Made by a program: the position numbers and the translations under genes | Shown: in pieces, positions 1-6,231 of the stretch | How the letters are laid out: each line of letters starts with the position of its first letter | Position numbering within the stretch: position 1 is the stretch's first letter | Assembly: GCA_934277655.1 (NCBI GenBank) | Contig: CAKQVC010000095.1 | Span: forward strand, 1 to 7,364 | DNA length: 7,364 nt | Direction: 5' to 3' | Source: an uncultured Clostridia bacterium | GTDB lineage: Bacteria > Bacillota > Clostridia > Peptostreptococcales > Anaerovoracaceae | The notes under the pieces: model-generated | Database searches by the model: none | Told to the model about the DNA's origin: nothing | What the model saw: the letters and a program-made list of their open reading frames with translations, nothing else

Positions 1-14
1 ATTATAACCTATTC

Positions 15-23
15 TGCTATAAT
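15..23 (+). promoter_or_regulatory. Extended -10 promoter element of the ferredoxin gene
   Basis: The bases TGC followed by a perfect TATAAT (18-23) form an extended -10 element. The matching -35 box would fall off the left edge, so only half of the promoter is visible. Transcription would begin near position 30, giving a leader of about 37 nt before the start codon. Confidence 0.7.
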
Positions 24-32
24 TGTCTGCGT

Positions 33-46
33 AAAGATATATCTTT
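33..46. repeat. 14-bp perfect palindrome in the ferredoxin leader
   Basis: AAAGATATATCTTT reads the same on both strands. It lies just downstream of the expected transcription start and six bases before the AGGAGG site at 52-57. It could be a repressor operator or a small hairpin at the mRNA 5' end. The sequence is AT-rich, so a chance palindrome is also possible. Confidence 0.5.
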
Positions 47-66
47 TTAATAGGAGGCAAATAATT

Positions 67-234
67 ATGGCTTATAAAATTACAGATGCTTGTATCGCTT
101 GTGGTGCATGTGCAGGAGAATGTCCAGTTGAAGCTATTTCCGAAGGCGACATCTATGTAATCGACGCTGACAAATGCATCGATTGTGGTGCTTGTGCAGA
201 TGCTTGTCCTGTAGATGCTCCGACAGAAGGCTAA
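67..234 (+). CDS. 2[4Fe-4S] ferredoxin, clostridial type
   Basis: Encodes a 55-residue protein with two classic cluster motifs, CxxCxxCxxxCP, at Cys 9/12/15/19 and Cys 37/40/43/47. The two halves are near-repeats of each other, as in the small clostridial ferredoxins. Each four-cysteine set, with one cysteine exchanged between halves in the known fold, holds a [4Fe-4S] cluster. The protein carries low-potential electrons in the cytoplasm between enzymes such as pyruvate:ferredoxin oxidoreductase, hydrogenase and Rnf; which partners apply here cannot be told. The start is well supported: AGGAGG at 52-57 with a nine-base spacer, and the family's usual MAY/MAH-type N terminus. It appears monocistronic, with its own promoter upstream and an intrinsic terminator 24 bp after the stop. 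It is the only rightward gene in the window and converges on rex. Confidence 0.96.
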   Translation: MAYKITDACIACGACAGECPVEAISEGDIYVIDADKCIDCGACADACPVDAPTEG

Positions 235-258
235 TTACTCTACATAAGAGCGACTTTG

Positions 259-289
259 AAACAGCTGATCGAAAGATTAGCTGTTTTTT
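259..289 (+). terminator. Intrinsic terminator of the ferredoxin gene
   Basis: A 12-bp stem (259-270 with 275-286, one G-U pair) is closed by a GAAA tetraloop and runs into a T tract at 284-289. This is a textbook Rho-independent terminator placed shortly after the ferredoxin stop codon. Confidence 0.93.
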
Positions 290-291
290 CG

Positions 292-340
292 TTTTTGTTA
301 TTCCAAACGATTGCACAGCAATAATTTGGAATAACAAAAA
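292..340. repeat. 16-bp perfect inverted repeat between convergent genes
   Basis: Arms 292-307 and 325-340 are perfect complements, from TTTTTGTTATTCCAAA to its reverse complement. The 17-nt loop holds a nested 4-bp stem (TTGC 311-314, GCAA 318-321). The T run is on the 5' side and the A run on the 3' side, so on neither strand is the stem followed by U residues. It is therefore not a standard terminator. Its right arm supplies part of the U tract of the rex terminator on the minus strand. Confidence 0.8.
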
Positions 341-386
341 AATCCAATCTGCTTTCTGCCACATACCGGCATGTCAAATTGGATTT
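336..386 (-). terminator. Intrinsic terminator of acpP-rex
   Basis: On the minus strand, a 12-bp stem (386-375 with 351-340, one G-U pair) is followed by seven consecutive T residues (342-336). The 23-nt loop can form a smaller ACAT/ATGT hairpin. It begins 33 bases beyond the rex stop codon. Confidence 0.88.
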
Positions 387-419
387 CATCATTCTTCATC
401 TTTTCTTAATACTAATATA

Positions 420-1055
420 TTATTCGCCTTTTTTTGCCTGCATATAGTAAGTCAGTGCATGCAAACTGTCACTTACATGTACATTTTCAACAGCTATGCT
501 TGGGGAAATTTCCAGATCTACAGCTGTGAAATTCCAGATTGCCTTGACTCCTGCCGCAGAAACGGTGTCTGCAACTAGCTGAGCTTTTTCGGCAGGTACT
601 GTAATCAACGCAATATCAATTTCCTCATCTCTTACAAAATCAGCAAGGGATCCGCAGGTAAGGATCTGCGCATCATAAAATTCAACATCCTGAATCTGCT
701 GTTTCACATCAAAAATACCTTTGATATGAAAGTTCTTTTCATTATGATTGATATAGCTTGCCATAGCCTGTCCCAATCTGCCATAACCTACGATGACAAC
801 CTTGTAATCATTGTCAAGTCCAAGGATACTTCCAATTTCATCATAGAGATAGTCTACGCTGTAACCGTATCCCTGCTGTCCGAATCCACCGAAATTGTTC
901 AGATCCTGTCTGATCTGAGATGCTGTGTATCCAATCAGTTCACTTAAATCTTTAGAAGAAATTTTCTCGATACCTTTTTTCTGAAGTTCCCGCAGGTATC
1001 TTCTGTAGCGCGGCAGTCTCTTGATGACTGCTTTCGAAATCTGTTTTTCTTTCAT
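420..1055 (-). CDS. rex: Redox-sensing transcriptional repressor Rex
   Basis: A 211-residue Rex protein. Rex repressors are homodimers that bind operator DNA when NAD+ prevails and leave it when NADH rises, thereby controlling fermentation and anaerobic-respiration genes. The N-terminal winged-helix domain (about 1-80) carries the family's signature stretch DLNNFGGFGQQGYGY at 51-65. The C-terminal Rossmann domain has the nucleotide loop GYGRLG at 90-95, an Asp at 116 at the end of the second strand (expected for NAD(H) preference), and the conserved WNFT at 174-177. The ATG at 1055 is chosen over an in-frame GTG at 1064. The AGGAG at 1070-1066 sits 10 bases before the ATG but only one base before the GTG, and Rex proteins usually begin MK-KQIS. 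It follows acpP after 20 bp, so the two are probably co-transcribed and end at the terminator at 336-386. In B. subtilis rex also lies downstream of ydiF, after moaC. Confidence 0.95.
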   Translation of the reverse strand: MKEKQISKAVIKRLPRYRRYLRELQKKGIEKISSKDLSELIGYTASQIRQDLNNFGGFGQQGYGYSVDYLYDEIGSILGLDNDYKVVIVGYGRLGQAMASYINHNEKNFHIKGIFDVKQQIQDVEFYDAQILTCGSLADFVRDEEIDIALITVPAEKAQLVADTVSAAGVKAIWNFTAVDLEISPSIAVENVHVSDSLHALTYYMQAKKGE

Positions 1056-1065
1056 AGTCCACACG

Positions 1066-1070
1066 CTCCT
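1066..1070 (-). promoter_or_regulatory. Ribosome binding site of rex (decides the start)
   Basis: AGGAG on the minus strand ends 10 bases before the ATG at 1055. The upstream in-frame GTG at 1064 would leave only one base of spacing, which argues against it. Confidence 0.75.
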
Positions 1071-1075
1071 GCAAA

Positions 1076-1303
1076 CTACTTATTTTCTTCTACGTATTCT
1101 ACTAAATCTCCTACTGTCTGGAAATTTTCAGCATCTTCGTCCGGAATTTCAATTCCGTATTCTTCTTCAATCGCCATGATAATCTCAACTGCATCCAGTG
1201 AATCAGCAGAAAGATCCTTCATCAGATTTGTATCCATAGAAATGTCAGATTCTTCAACCTGAAGTTGTTCTATAATAATGTCTTTAATTTTATCAAAAAT
1301 CAT
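1076..1303 (-). CDS. acpP: Acyl carrier protein
   Basis: A 75-residue acidic protein of normal ACP length. The motif LSADSLD at 31-37 contains Ser35, the site that receives the 4'-phosphopantetheine arm from holo-ACP synthase. Helix II follows with the family pattern VEIIMAIEEEYGIEIPDED (39-57), the docking surface for fatty-acid synthesis enzymes. The residue before ADSL is Ser rather than the more common Gly. The ATG at 1303 is preferred because GGAGG lies eight bases upstream at 1316-1312 and the family starts at this point; the in-frame upstream extension would run through the promoter. It is the first gene of a probable acpP-rex transcript. It is not next to plsX, rnc or fab genes in what is visible, so whether it is the main fatty-acid ACP or a second copy cannot be decided here. 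Confidence 0.95.
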   Translation of the reverse strand: MIFDKIKDIIIEQLQVEESDISMDTNLMKDLSADSLDAVEIIMAIEEEYGIEIPDEDAENFQTVGDLVEYVEENK

Positions 1304-1331
1304 ATTATTGGCCTCCAATTCATCGTTATGA

Positions 1332-1349
1332 AATAAACTATTGTTTATT
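1332..1349. promoter_or_regulatory. 18-bp dyad over the acpP -10 and start region (candidate operator)
   Basis: AATAAAC, a 4-bp spacer and GTTTATT make a perfect 7-4-7 inverted repeat. It overlaps the last bases of the -10 box (1347-1352) and the predicted transcription start near 1340, where a bound repressor would block initiation. The 7-4-7 layout is like a Rex site, but the half-sites do not match the Rex consensus, so the regulator is unknown. It could equally act as a hairpin at the mRNA 5' end. Confidence 0.4.
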
Positions 1350-1375
1350 ATAATTAGTTTTCTGTCGTATTGCAA
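1347..1375 (-). promoter_or_regulatory. Sigma-A promoter of acpP-rex
   Basis: On the minus strand, TTGCAA (1375-1370) is followed by a 17-bp spacer and a perfect TATAAT (1352-1347). The predicted start near 1340 gives a leader of about 37 nt before the acpP ATG. Confidence 0.78.
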
Positions 1376-1403
1376 GGGTAAATTGCACCATTTTCATGAT
1401 ATT

Positions 1404-1421
1404 TTTGTGAAATTTGTGAAA
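1404..1421. repeat. Tandem 9-bp repeat TTTGTGAAA upstream of the acpP promoter
   Basis: TTTGTGAAA occurs twice back to back (1404-1412, 1413-1421), about 29 bp upstream of the acpP -35 box and just after the ABC-F stop codon. The core TTGTGAA resembles a Rex operator half-site, but the copies are direct, not inverted as Rex sites normally are. The right copy also forms a small inverted repeat, TTTGT-GAA-ACAAA. Confidence 0.5.
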
Positions 1422-1425
1422 CAAA

Positions 1426-3462
1426 TCACTCTTGTAGTACAGTCCACGCTTCGAATGCTTCTTCCAGTTTCGCTGAAACTTCTTCATGTTCCCGGCTCAG
1501 TTTCGTCATTGCTTCAAAGTCTGATGCGTTTTTTTCATCCGCCATCTCAGTCTCAAGCTGAGCGATCTGACCTTCCATTTCTTCAATTTCAGCTTCCAGT
1601 TTTTCAATCTGCCTGCGTTTTCTTCTTTCCTCAGCTTCTTTCTGTTTGTTCATCTGCCGCTGAGTTTTCGCATCAAGAGCTGCTGCAGCTTTATTACCAT
1701 CAAGCCCCCCTGCACTCCACAGATTATCAGACATGCTGTCTTTCTGGTCTGTCAGACCTTTCGCTGATGCCGGCTTACCTGCAGGCATTTTTTTCTTGTC
1801 GCTGATGTCCCCCGACAGCTCTGATAAATATTTCTTGCCGGAGCTGATCTGTTCTTTCTTTTCCAGATAGTAGTCGTAACGCCCAAGATATTCCTGCATC
1901 CCATCATGAGTCAGTTCCAGGATCCTTGTTGGTATCTTCTGCAAAAAATACCGGTCATGGGATACGATGATCGCCGTTCCCGGAAATTCCAGAAGTGCAT
2001 CTTCAAAGACTTCTTTCGAGTCGATATCCAGATGGTTGGTCGGTTCATCCAAGATCAGGGTATTCGCACCGGAAAGCATCATTTTCAGCAATGACAGCCT
2101 TGCTTTTTCACCTCCTGAAAGGCTTCCGACGGTCAGGAAAACATCATCCCCCTGAAACAGGAATCTTCCCAGAATGGAACGCATTTCTGTGTCCGTATAA
2201 AGCCGATATGACTCTTTCAGTTCTTCCAGCACAGTATTGGATGGATTCAGCAGGAGCTGCCCCTGATCATAATATCCATAAGCGACATTATGCCCAATTT
2301 TCAGATAACCGGAGGTCGGCTCGATTTCTTCCATCAGGATACGCAGAAGGGTTGTCTTACCTACGCCGTTAGGGCCAACAATACAGATCCGCTCTCCCCG
2401 CTTAATGTCCATGTTTACATTACGAAAAAGCTCTCTGCGGCTTTCGCCCCAACCGAAAGATTTTGCGAGATCTTCGGTATGGATCACATCGTTTCCCGAG
2501 GGAAAATTCTGTTTAAAGCTGATCTTCATCCTGCCTTGCAAAGCCTCCGGTCTTTCGACCCGTTCGATCATTTCCAGCCGTTTTTCACGGGATGCAGCAC
2601 GCTTGGCAAGGTGCTCCGTTCCACGCTGCTTCATCTGACGGATCATTTCTTCTTGACGGGAAATTTCCCGCTGTTGATTGTCATAGGCCCGTTGCTGCGT
2701 TTCCCTGCGCATCCGCTTCTTTTCCAGATGCTGTGTGTAGTTCCCATCATAAGTATAGACTTTATGATTTTCAACCTCAAAGATTCTTGTTGCAATCCTG
2801 TCGAGGAAATACCGGTCGTGGGAAACAACCAGGATCGTCCCTTTATAGGACGATAGATACTGTTCCAGCCATTTCAGTGTACCAATATCCAGATGATTTG
2901 TCGGTTCGTCCAGAAGCAGGATATCCGGTTTTTCCAGAAGGAGTGCTGCCAGAGCCAGTCTGGTCCTTTCTCCGCCAGACAGACTACTGATCTTTTTATC
3001 GTAGAACTCCGGTCCAAATGCCATAGAATGCAGGATTCCTATGATCTCGGACTGATATGTGTACCCTCCCGCATTGCTATACTGCGTCTGCAGGCTGTCC
3101 AGCCGTTCGATCAGTTTCAGATCGGTATTACCCTGTTCAATTTCTGCGGTTACACGGTTGATCTCATTCTCAAGATGATGAATCTCTGTAAAGATCCGGT
3201 CTATTTCTTCGATAACCGTATGATCAGCCTCGAAGTTATCTCTTTGTTTCAGATAGCCGATGCGTGTGTTCTGAGACACAAAAAACTCCCCTTCATCCGC
3301 TGTCAGTTCCCCTGTAAGCAGCTTCAAAAGGGTTGTCTTGCCGGCACCGTTCCGTCCCACGATACCGACTCTATCGCCGGCATTGACGTGAAAACTGACC
3401 TTTTCTATAATAACATCTGTTCCATATACTTTACTTAAATTATTGGCTGATAATATGATCAT
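1426..3462 (-). CDS. ABC-F family ATPase, YdiF type
   Basis: A 678-residue protein with two ABC domains and no membrane segments, the layout of ABC-F proteins that bind the ribosomal E site and adjust the P-site tRNA. Domain 1 has Walker A GRNGAGKT (36-43), signature LSGGE (161-165), Walker B ILLLDEP with catalytic Glu186, and switch His215. Domain 2 has GPNGVGKT (363-370), LSGGE (448-452), Glu473 and His502. The charged linker at about 240-310 is the arm that contacts P-site tRNA. After domain 2 comes a low-complexity Lys/Ser/Ala/Gly stretch (about 545-600) and a charged coiled coil (about 600-678). All ATPase residues are intact. The ATG has GGAG 11 bases upstream. Its place after tsaD matches ydiF of B. 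subtilis, which favours a housekeeping translation factor over a drug-resistance ABC-F. It lies 84 bp after tsaD with no clear promoter or terminator between, so co-transcription is likely. Confidence 0.93.
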   Translation of the reverse strand: MIILSANNLSKVYGTDVIIEKVSFHVNAGDRVGIVGRNGAGKTTLLKLLTGELTADEGEFFVSQNTRIGYLKQRDNFEADHTVIEEIDRIFTEIHHLENEINRVTAEIEQGNTDLKLIERLDSLQTQYSNAGGYTYQSEIIGILHSMAFGPEFYDKKISSLSGGERTRLALAALLLEKPDILLLDEPTNHLDIGTLKWLEQYLSSYKGTILVVSHDRYFLDRIATRIFEVENHKVYTYDGNYTQHLEKKRMRRETQQRAYDNQQREISRQEEMIRQMKQRGTEHLAKRAASREKRLEMIERVERPEALQGRMKISFKQNFPSGNDVIHTEDLAKSFGWGESRRELFRNVNMDIKRGERICIVGPNGVGKTTLLRILMEEIEPTSGYLKIGHNVAYGYYDQGQLLLNPSNTVLEELKESYRLYTDTEMRSILGRFLFQGDDVFLTVGSLSGGEKARLSLLKMMLSGANTLILDEPTNHLDIDSKEVFEDALLEFPGTAIIVSHDRYFLQKIPTRILELTHDGMQEYLGRYDYYLEKKEQISSGKKYLSELSGDISDKKKMPAGKPASAKGLTDQKDSMSDNLWSAGGLDGNKAAAALDAKTQRQMNKQKEAEERRKRRQIEKLEAEIEEMEGQIAQLETEMADEKNASDFEAMTKLSREHEEVSAKLEEAFEAWTVLQE

Positions 3463-3494
3463 GCAGCTCTTTTCTCCTTTAGTCTTGTTCCTTT

Positions 3495-3530
3495 CTGTTC
3501 TGTTCTGATCTTCCCGCTCCTGTTCTGTTC
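3495..3530. repeat. Direct repeat in the tsaD to ABC-F spacer
   Basis: The 11-mer CTGTTCTGTTC occurs at 3495-3505 and 3520-3530, that is, GAACAGAACAG twice on the coding strand. It lies in the leader just upstream of the ABC-F ribosome binding site. No hairpin, terminator or promoter could be built from it, and no function is evident. Confidence 0.5.
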
Positions 3531-3546
3531 AAGCTGCGGTTAAATA

Positions 3547-4563
3547 TTACAGAGGCAGATTTGCATATGCCTCCAGATCAAGATCATCTGTTTTTCCACT
3601 TTTATATTTATAATAAGCGGCAGCTCCGATCATCGCTCCGTTATCGGTACATAAGACAGGATCCGGTCTATAAAGACGGATACCTTCCCGATCACAGGCT
3701 TCCTGCAGCATCTGACGCAGTTTTGAGTTTGCTGCCACACCGCCTGCCAGGACAAGTTTATCCTCCTGTTTCTGTTTAACGGCTTCTATTGCTTTTTTTA
3801 CAACGACATCCATGACAGCCTGCTGGAAACTGGCCGCAACATCTTCCCTGACGATTTCCCGCCCTGCCTGTTTCTCCTGATTGATGTAATTCAGCACGGC
3901 TGTTTTCAATCCGCTGAAGCTGAAATCAAAGCTATCCTTTTCCAAATATACCCGCTTGAATGGAATCGCCTGTGGGTTGCCCTCTTTGGCAATTTTATCA
4001 ATTTTCGGACCACCGGGGTATCCAAGTCCCAGTACTCTTGCAACTTTGTCGTATGCTTCTCCTACAGCATCGTCCCGGGTACCTCCTAAAATCTGACAGG
4101 TTGTATAGTCTTTCACATCCACGATTTCCGTATGTCCTCCACTGACGATCAATGCCATAAAGGGCGGTTCCAGTTCTGGATACTGTATCAAGTTCGCACT
4201 GATATGTCCCATCAGATGATGAACACCTACCAGCGGAATATTCTTTGCAAATGCAATCGCTTTCGCTGTTGCAACACCAACAAGTAATGCTCCGATCAGC
4301 CCCGGCCCATATGTAACACCGATCAGATCAATGTCATCCAGTGTCACATCTGCCTGTGCAAGCGCATCATCCAAAACTCCGCTGATGTTTTCCAGATGAT
4401 GTCTGGATGCGATCTCCGGCACCACACCACCAAAGTTTTTAAATATATCAATCTGTGACGAAATAACATTGCTAAGCACCTGTCTGCCGTCTGCCAGCAC
4501 TGCAATTGCTGTTTCATCACAACTGCTTTCAAATGCCAAAGTTAAAAATTTTCCGTCTTTCAT
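3547..4563 (-). CDS. tsaD: tRNA N6-adenosine threonylcarbamoyltransferase TsaD
   Basis: A 338-residue Kae1/TsaD (formerly Gcp) protein of normal length. With TsaB and TsaE it moves the threonylcarbamoyl group from threonylcarbamoyl-AMP, made by TsaC, to N6 of A37 in tRNAs that read ANN codons. It shows the ASKHA-fold phosphate loop region FESSCDETA at 11-19. The metal ligands are the HxxxH of HHLMGH (His116, His120) plus Asp307 in CTDNGAM. SGGHTE is at 141-146 and the nucleotide-binding loop AGGVAAN at 273-279. The start is firm: AAGGA, embedded in the last codons of rimI, lies seven bases before the ATG, and only three bases separate the genes. This tight coupling suggests co-translation. 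The order tsaE-tsaB-rimI-tsaD is that of the B. subtilis ydiB-ydiC-ydiD-ydiE cluster. Confidence 0.97.
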   Translation of the reverse strand: MKDGKFLTLAFESSCDETAIAVLADGRQVLSNVISSQIDIFKNFGGVVPEIASRHHLENISGVLDDALAQADVTLDDIDLIGVTYGPGLIGALLVGVATAKAIAFAKNIPLVGVHHLMGHISANLIQYPELEPPFMALIVSGGHTEIVDVKDYTTCQILGGTRDDAVGEAYDKVARVLGLGYPGGPKIDKIAKEGNPQAIPFKRVYLEKDSFDFSFSGLKTAVLNYINQEKQAGREIVREDVAASFQQAVMDVVVKKAIEAVKQKQEDKLVLAGGVAANSKLRQMLQEACDREGIRLYRPDPVLCTDNGAMIGAAAYYKYKSGKTDDLDLEAYANLPL

Positions 4564-4566
4564 ACT

Positions 4567-5013
4567 TTATTCCTTCCACATGATCAGGGCATCTTCCCCG
4601 TTATCTTCATAGTATCCTTTTCGAATTCCTGCCTCCGAAAATCCAAGTCCCTCATAAAGTTTTTTCGCTGGCTCATTTCCAGCTCTTACTTCAAGGGTAT
4701 AACGCTGCACGCCCTCTTTTCCTGCTGCTTCAAACAGATAAGTCAAAATAGCTCTTGCCAGATGTCTCCGTCTGCAGCGCTTTGTTACCGCCACATTGGT
4801 AATATGACCTTCATCAAAAATTTTCCACACGCCGGCATATCCGCATATCTGCCCATCTTCCTCGGCGACAATATAAAGGGCTCTCTTGTTTTCCACGATA
4901 TCCTGATGCAGGGATTTATAAGACCATGGCACCGCAAAACATTCCTGCTCGATTTCTTCTATCTGTCTGACATCTTTTTCTTCTGCCGGTCTTATCATCA
5001 GTGTTTCTGTCAT
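4567..5013 (-). CDS. rimI: Ribosomal-protein-alanine N-acetyltransferase RimI
   Basis: A 148-residue GNAT-family acetyltransferase of typical RimI length. In E. coli RimI acetylates the N-terminal alanine of ribosomal protein S18. Visible GNAT elements are the substrate strand ITNVAVTKRCRRR (71-83), the acetyl-CoA loop and helix at 80-95, the acidic strand LEVR with Glu108 in the place of the family's general base, Asn113, and Tyr120 in KKLYEGLGF. The acetyl-CoA loop reads R81-R-R-H84-L-A86, so the first glycine of the usual R/Q-x-x-G-x-G/A pattern is His. The ATG at 5013 is chosen because AGGAA (5025-5021) lies seven bases upstream and four bases separate it from the tsaB stop. An in-frame TTG at 5064 would add 17 basic residues and overlap tsaB. 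It sits between tsaB and tsaD, its standard place in Firmicutes. Confidence 0.92.
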   Translation of the reverse strand: MTETLMIRPAEEKDVRQIEEIEQECFAVPWSYKSLHQDIVENKRALYIVAEEDGQICGYAGVWKIFDEGHITNVAVTKRCRRRHLARAILTYLFEAAGKEGVQRYTLEVRAGNEPAKKLYEGLGFSEAGIRKGYYEDNGEDALIMWKE

Positions 5014-5017
5014 TTTT

Positions 5018-5815
5018 CTATTCCTGTTTCGGTCCGCGGCAGATGGGAAGCTGTCCCTTCGCAAGTTTTTCTTCTGCCTCAGCTTTTCTCATATAGTCCG
5101 GAAGCATCTGCTGGTATGGCACTGCTGCTTCTGTCTGCTTTCCATCTCTTAATCCGTTAGCAAGTGCCCACATTCCAACGGATGCAGCATCCTGATAGCG
5201 GATGCTTTTTTCTGCAAATTCGTAGGTTTTATGCAGATTTTCTTCTCCCAGAGTTTCTTTAATTTTTGCTTCATATGCATCAACACCATCTCCGAAAAAA
5301 ATAACCTTGGGACTTTTTGAGTTTTCGCCGCCGATGATGTTTTGCGGGGTCAATATGTTTTCCTGAATAACGGTAAGGACTTCGTCCAACATATAAGATC
5401 CCGGTTTCATAAAGCCATCGACTACCCCATATACCTGTCCTCTGCGTGCATTGATGATTGCACACACGATGTTGCCCTGTGCGGACTGTCTTCGGGCTTC
5501 TTCCTTATATAAAAAGCCCTCCAGCGTTGGTACCGGAATCCCGTAAGTGAGTTCCAGTCCCTGGCAGAGTGCTCTTGCCGTTGACACGCCGATCCGGATG
5601 CCTGTGAAAGAACCCGGTCCTATCGATGGTGCAACGTACGAAATCTCTTGTTTGGAAACTCCGGTCTGCGTCAAGAGACTCTGAATCATCGGCATCAGTT
5701 TTTTCAGGTGGCTCATCTGTTCTTCCGACACTTCGTATGCCAGTACATTGCCTTCTTCATCAAGCAGAGCCGCCGAACCTGACGGTCCGGTTGTCTCTAT
5801 TGCTAAAAGGTACAT
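5018..5815 (-). CDS. tsaB: tRNA threonylcarbamoyladenosine biosynthesis protein TsaB
   Basis: A 265-residue TsaB (YeaZ) protein, a catalytically inactive paralogue of TsaD that forms the heterodimer scaffold of the t6A transferase and recruits TsaE. The N-terminal ASKHA strand (MYLLAIETTG) is followed by the hallmark GPGSFTGIRIG at 66-76, INARRGQVYG at 121-130 (family DARRGEVY region), and the C-terminal PDYMRKAEAE at 239-248 (family P-YLR--EAE). It lacks the HxxxH metal site of TsaD, as expected. The ATG at 5815 lies inside the end of tsaE, overlapping it by 13 bp, with AAAGGA seven bases upstream and a GGAGG a little further. Such an overlap implies translational coupling. It is somewhat longer than the roughly 230-residue E. 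coli protein, with the extra length mainly in the middle (about 135-200). Confidence 0.95.
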   Translation of the reverse strand: MYLLAIETTGPSGSAALLDEEGNVLAYEVSEEQMSHLKKLMPMIQSLLTQTGVSKQEISYVAPSIGPGSFTGIRIGVSTARALCQGLELTYGIPVPTLEGFLYKEEARRQSAQGNIVCAIINARRGQVYGVVDGFMKPGSYMLDEVLTVIQENILTPQNIIGGENSKSPKVIFFGDGVDAYEAKIKETLGEENLHKTYEFAEKSIRYQDAASVGMWALANGLRDGKQTEAAVPYQQMLPDYMRKAEAEEKLAKGQLPICRGPKQE

Positions 5816-6231
5816 TTGTAAATCCTTTCCTCCGGGTTTTGTCCATATTCCAGATAAATATATTTTGTATTTTCAGGCAGAAGTTCTTCGATCATATCTG
5901 CCCATTCAACGACACATACGCCTTGTCCGAAGAAATATTCGTCTGCACCGATATTGAACATTTCCTCGGGGTCAGCAATGCGGTAAACATCAAAGTGATA
6001 AAGCGGAAGCCTTCCGCTGTCGTATTCTTTTACAATCGTGAAGGTAGGGCTGCTGATACGTTCATGGATCCCCAATCCTTCTGCGACATATCTTGTCAGA
6101 GCCGTCTTTCCGGTACCCAGATTGCCGATCAGAGCGATCACATCGCCTGCTTTCAGCTTTTCTGCGAGATCAAGACCAAACTGACGCGTTTCTTCTTCAT
6201 TCTTCAGCGTAAGGCTTCTTCTTATTTCCAT
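5803..6231 (-). CDS. tsaE: tRNA threonylcarbamoyladenosine biosynthesis ATPase TsaE
   Basis: A 142-residue P-loop ATPase (YjeE/YdiB family). It binds the TsaB-TsaD dimer and its ATP hydrolysis supports repeated cycles of t6A formation. Visible motifs are Walker A GNLGTGKT at 36-43 with Lys42 and Thr43, the family signature SPTFTIVKEY at 61-70, HFDVYR at 79-84 with Asp81, and VVEWAD at 107-112 with Glu109 and Trp110. The ATG has GAGGAA 11 bases upstream (6248-6243). It is the first of the four-gene t6A/rimI block and starts 49 bp after the ribU stop codon. No terminator or convincing promoter is seen in that gap, so transcription probably arrives from ribU, from a promoter inside ribU, or both. 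Confidence 0.95.
   Translation of the reverse strand: MEIRRSLTLKNEEETRQFGLDLAEKLKAGDVIALIGNLGTGKTALTRYVAEGLGIHERISSPTFTIVKEYDSGRLPLYHFDVYRIADPEEMFNIGADEYFFGQGVCVVEWADMIEELLPENTKYIYLEYGQNPEERIYKCTF

Noticed and set aside
174..578. Plus-strand reading frame across the ferredoxin-rex junction
   Set aside because: It overlaps the ferredoxin end in another frame, crosses three hairpins and then runs antisense to rex. It has no ribosome binding site and a cysteine-rich composition typical of shadow frames.
1056..1064. GTG start for rex, three codons upstream of the chosen ATG
   Set aside because: The AGGAG site would be one base from the GTG but is 10 bases from the ATG, and Rex proteins normally begin near the MKEKQIS stretch.
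1304..1375. In-frame N-terminal extension of the acyl carrier protein
   Set aside because: It would run through the -10 box and leader. The ATG at 1303 has a clear GGAGG at eight bases and matches the family's length.
3480..3535. Short upstream ORF (TTG start, 17 codons) before the ABC-F gene, as a possible attenuator leader
   Set aside because: There is no ribosome binding site before the TTG, no competing hairpins and no terminator, so leader-peptide control is not supported.
5014..5064. TTG start giving RimI 17 extra basic residues
   Set aside because: It would overlap tsaB by 47 bases and has no suitable ribosome binding site. The ATG at 5013 has AGGAA at seven bases and gives the usual 148-residue length.
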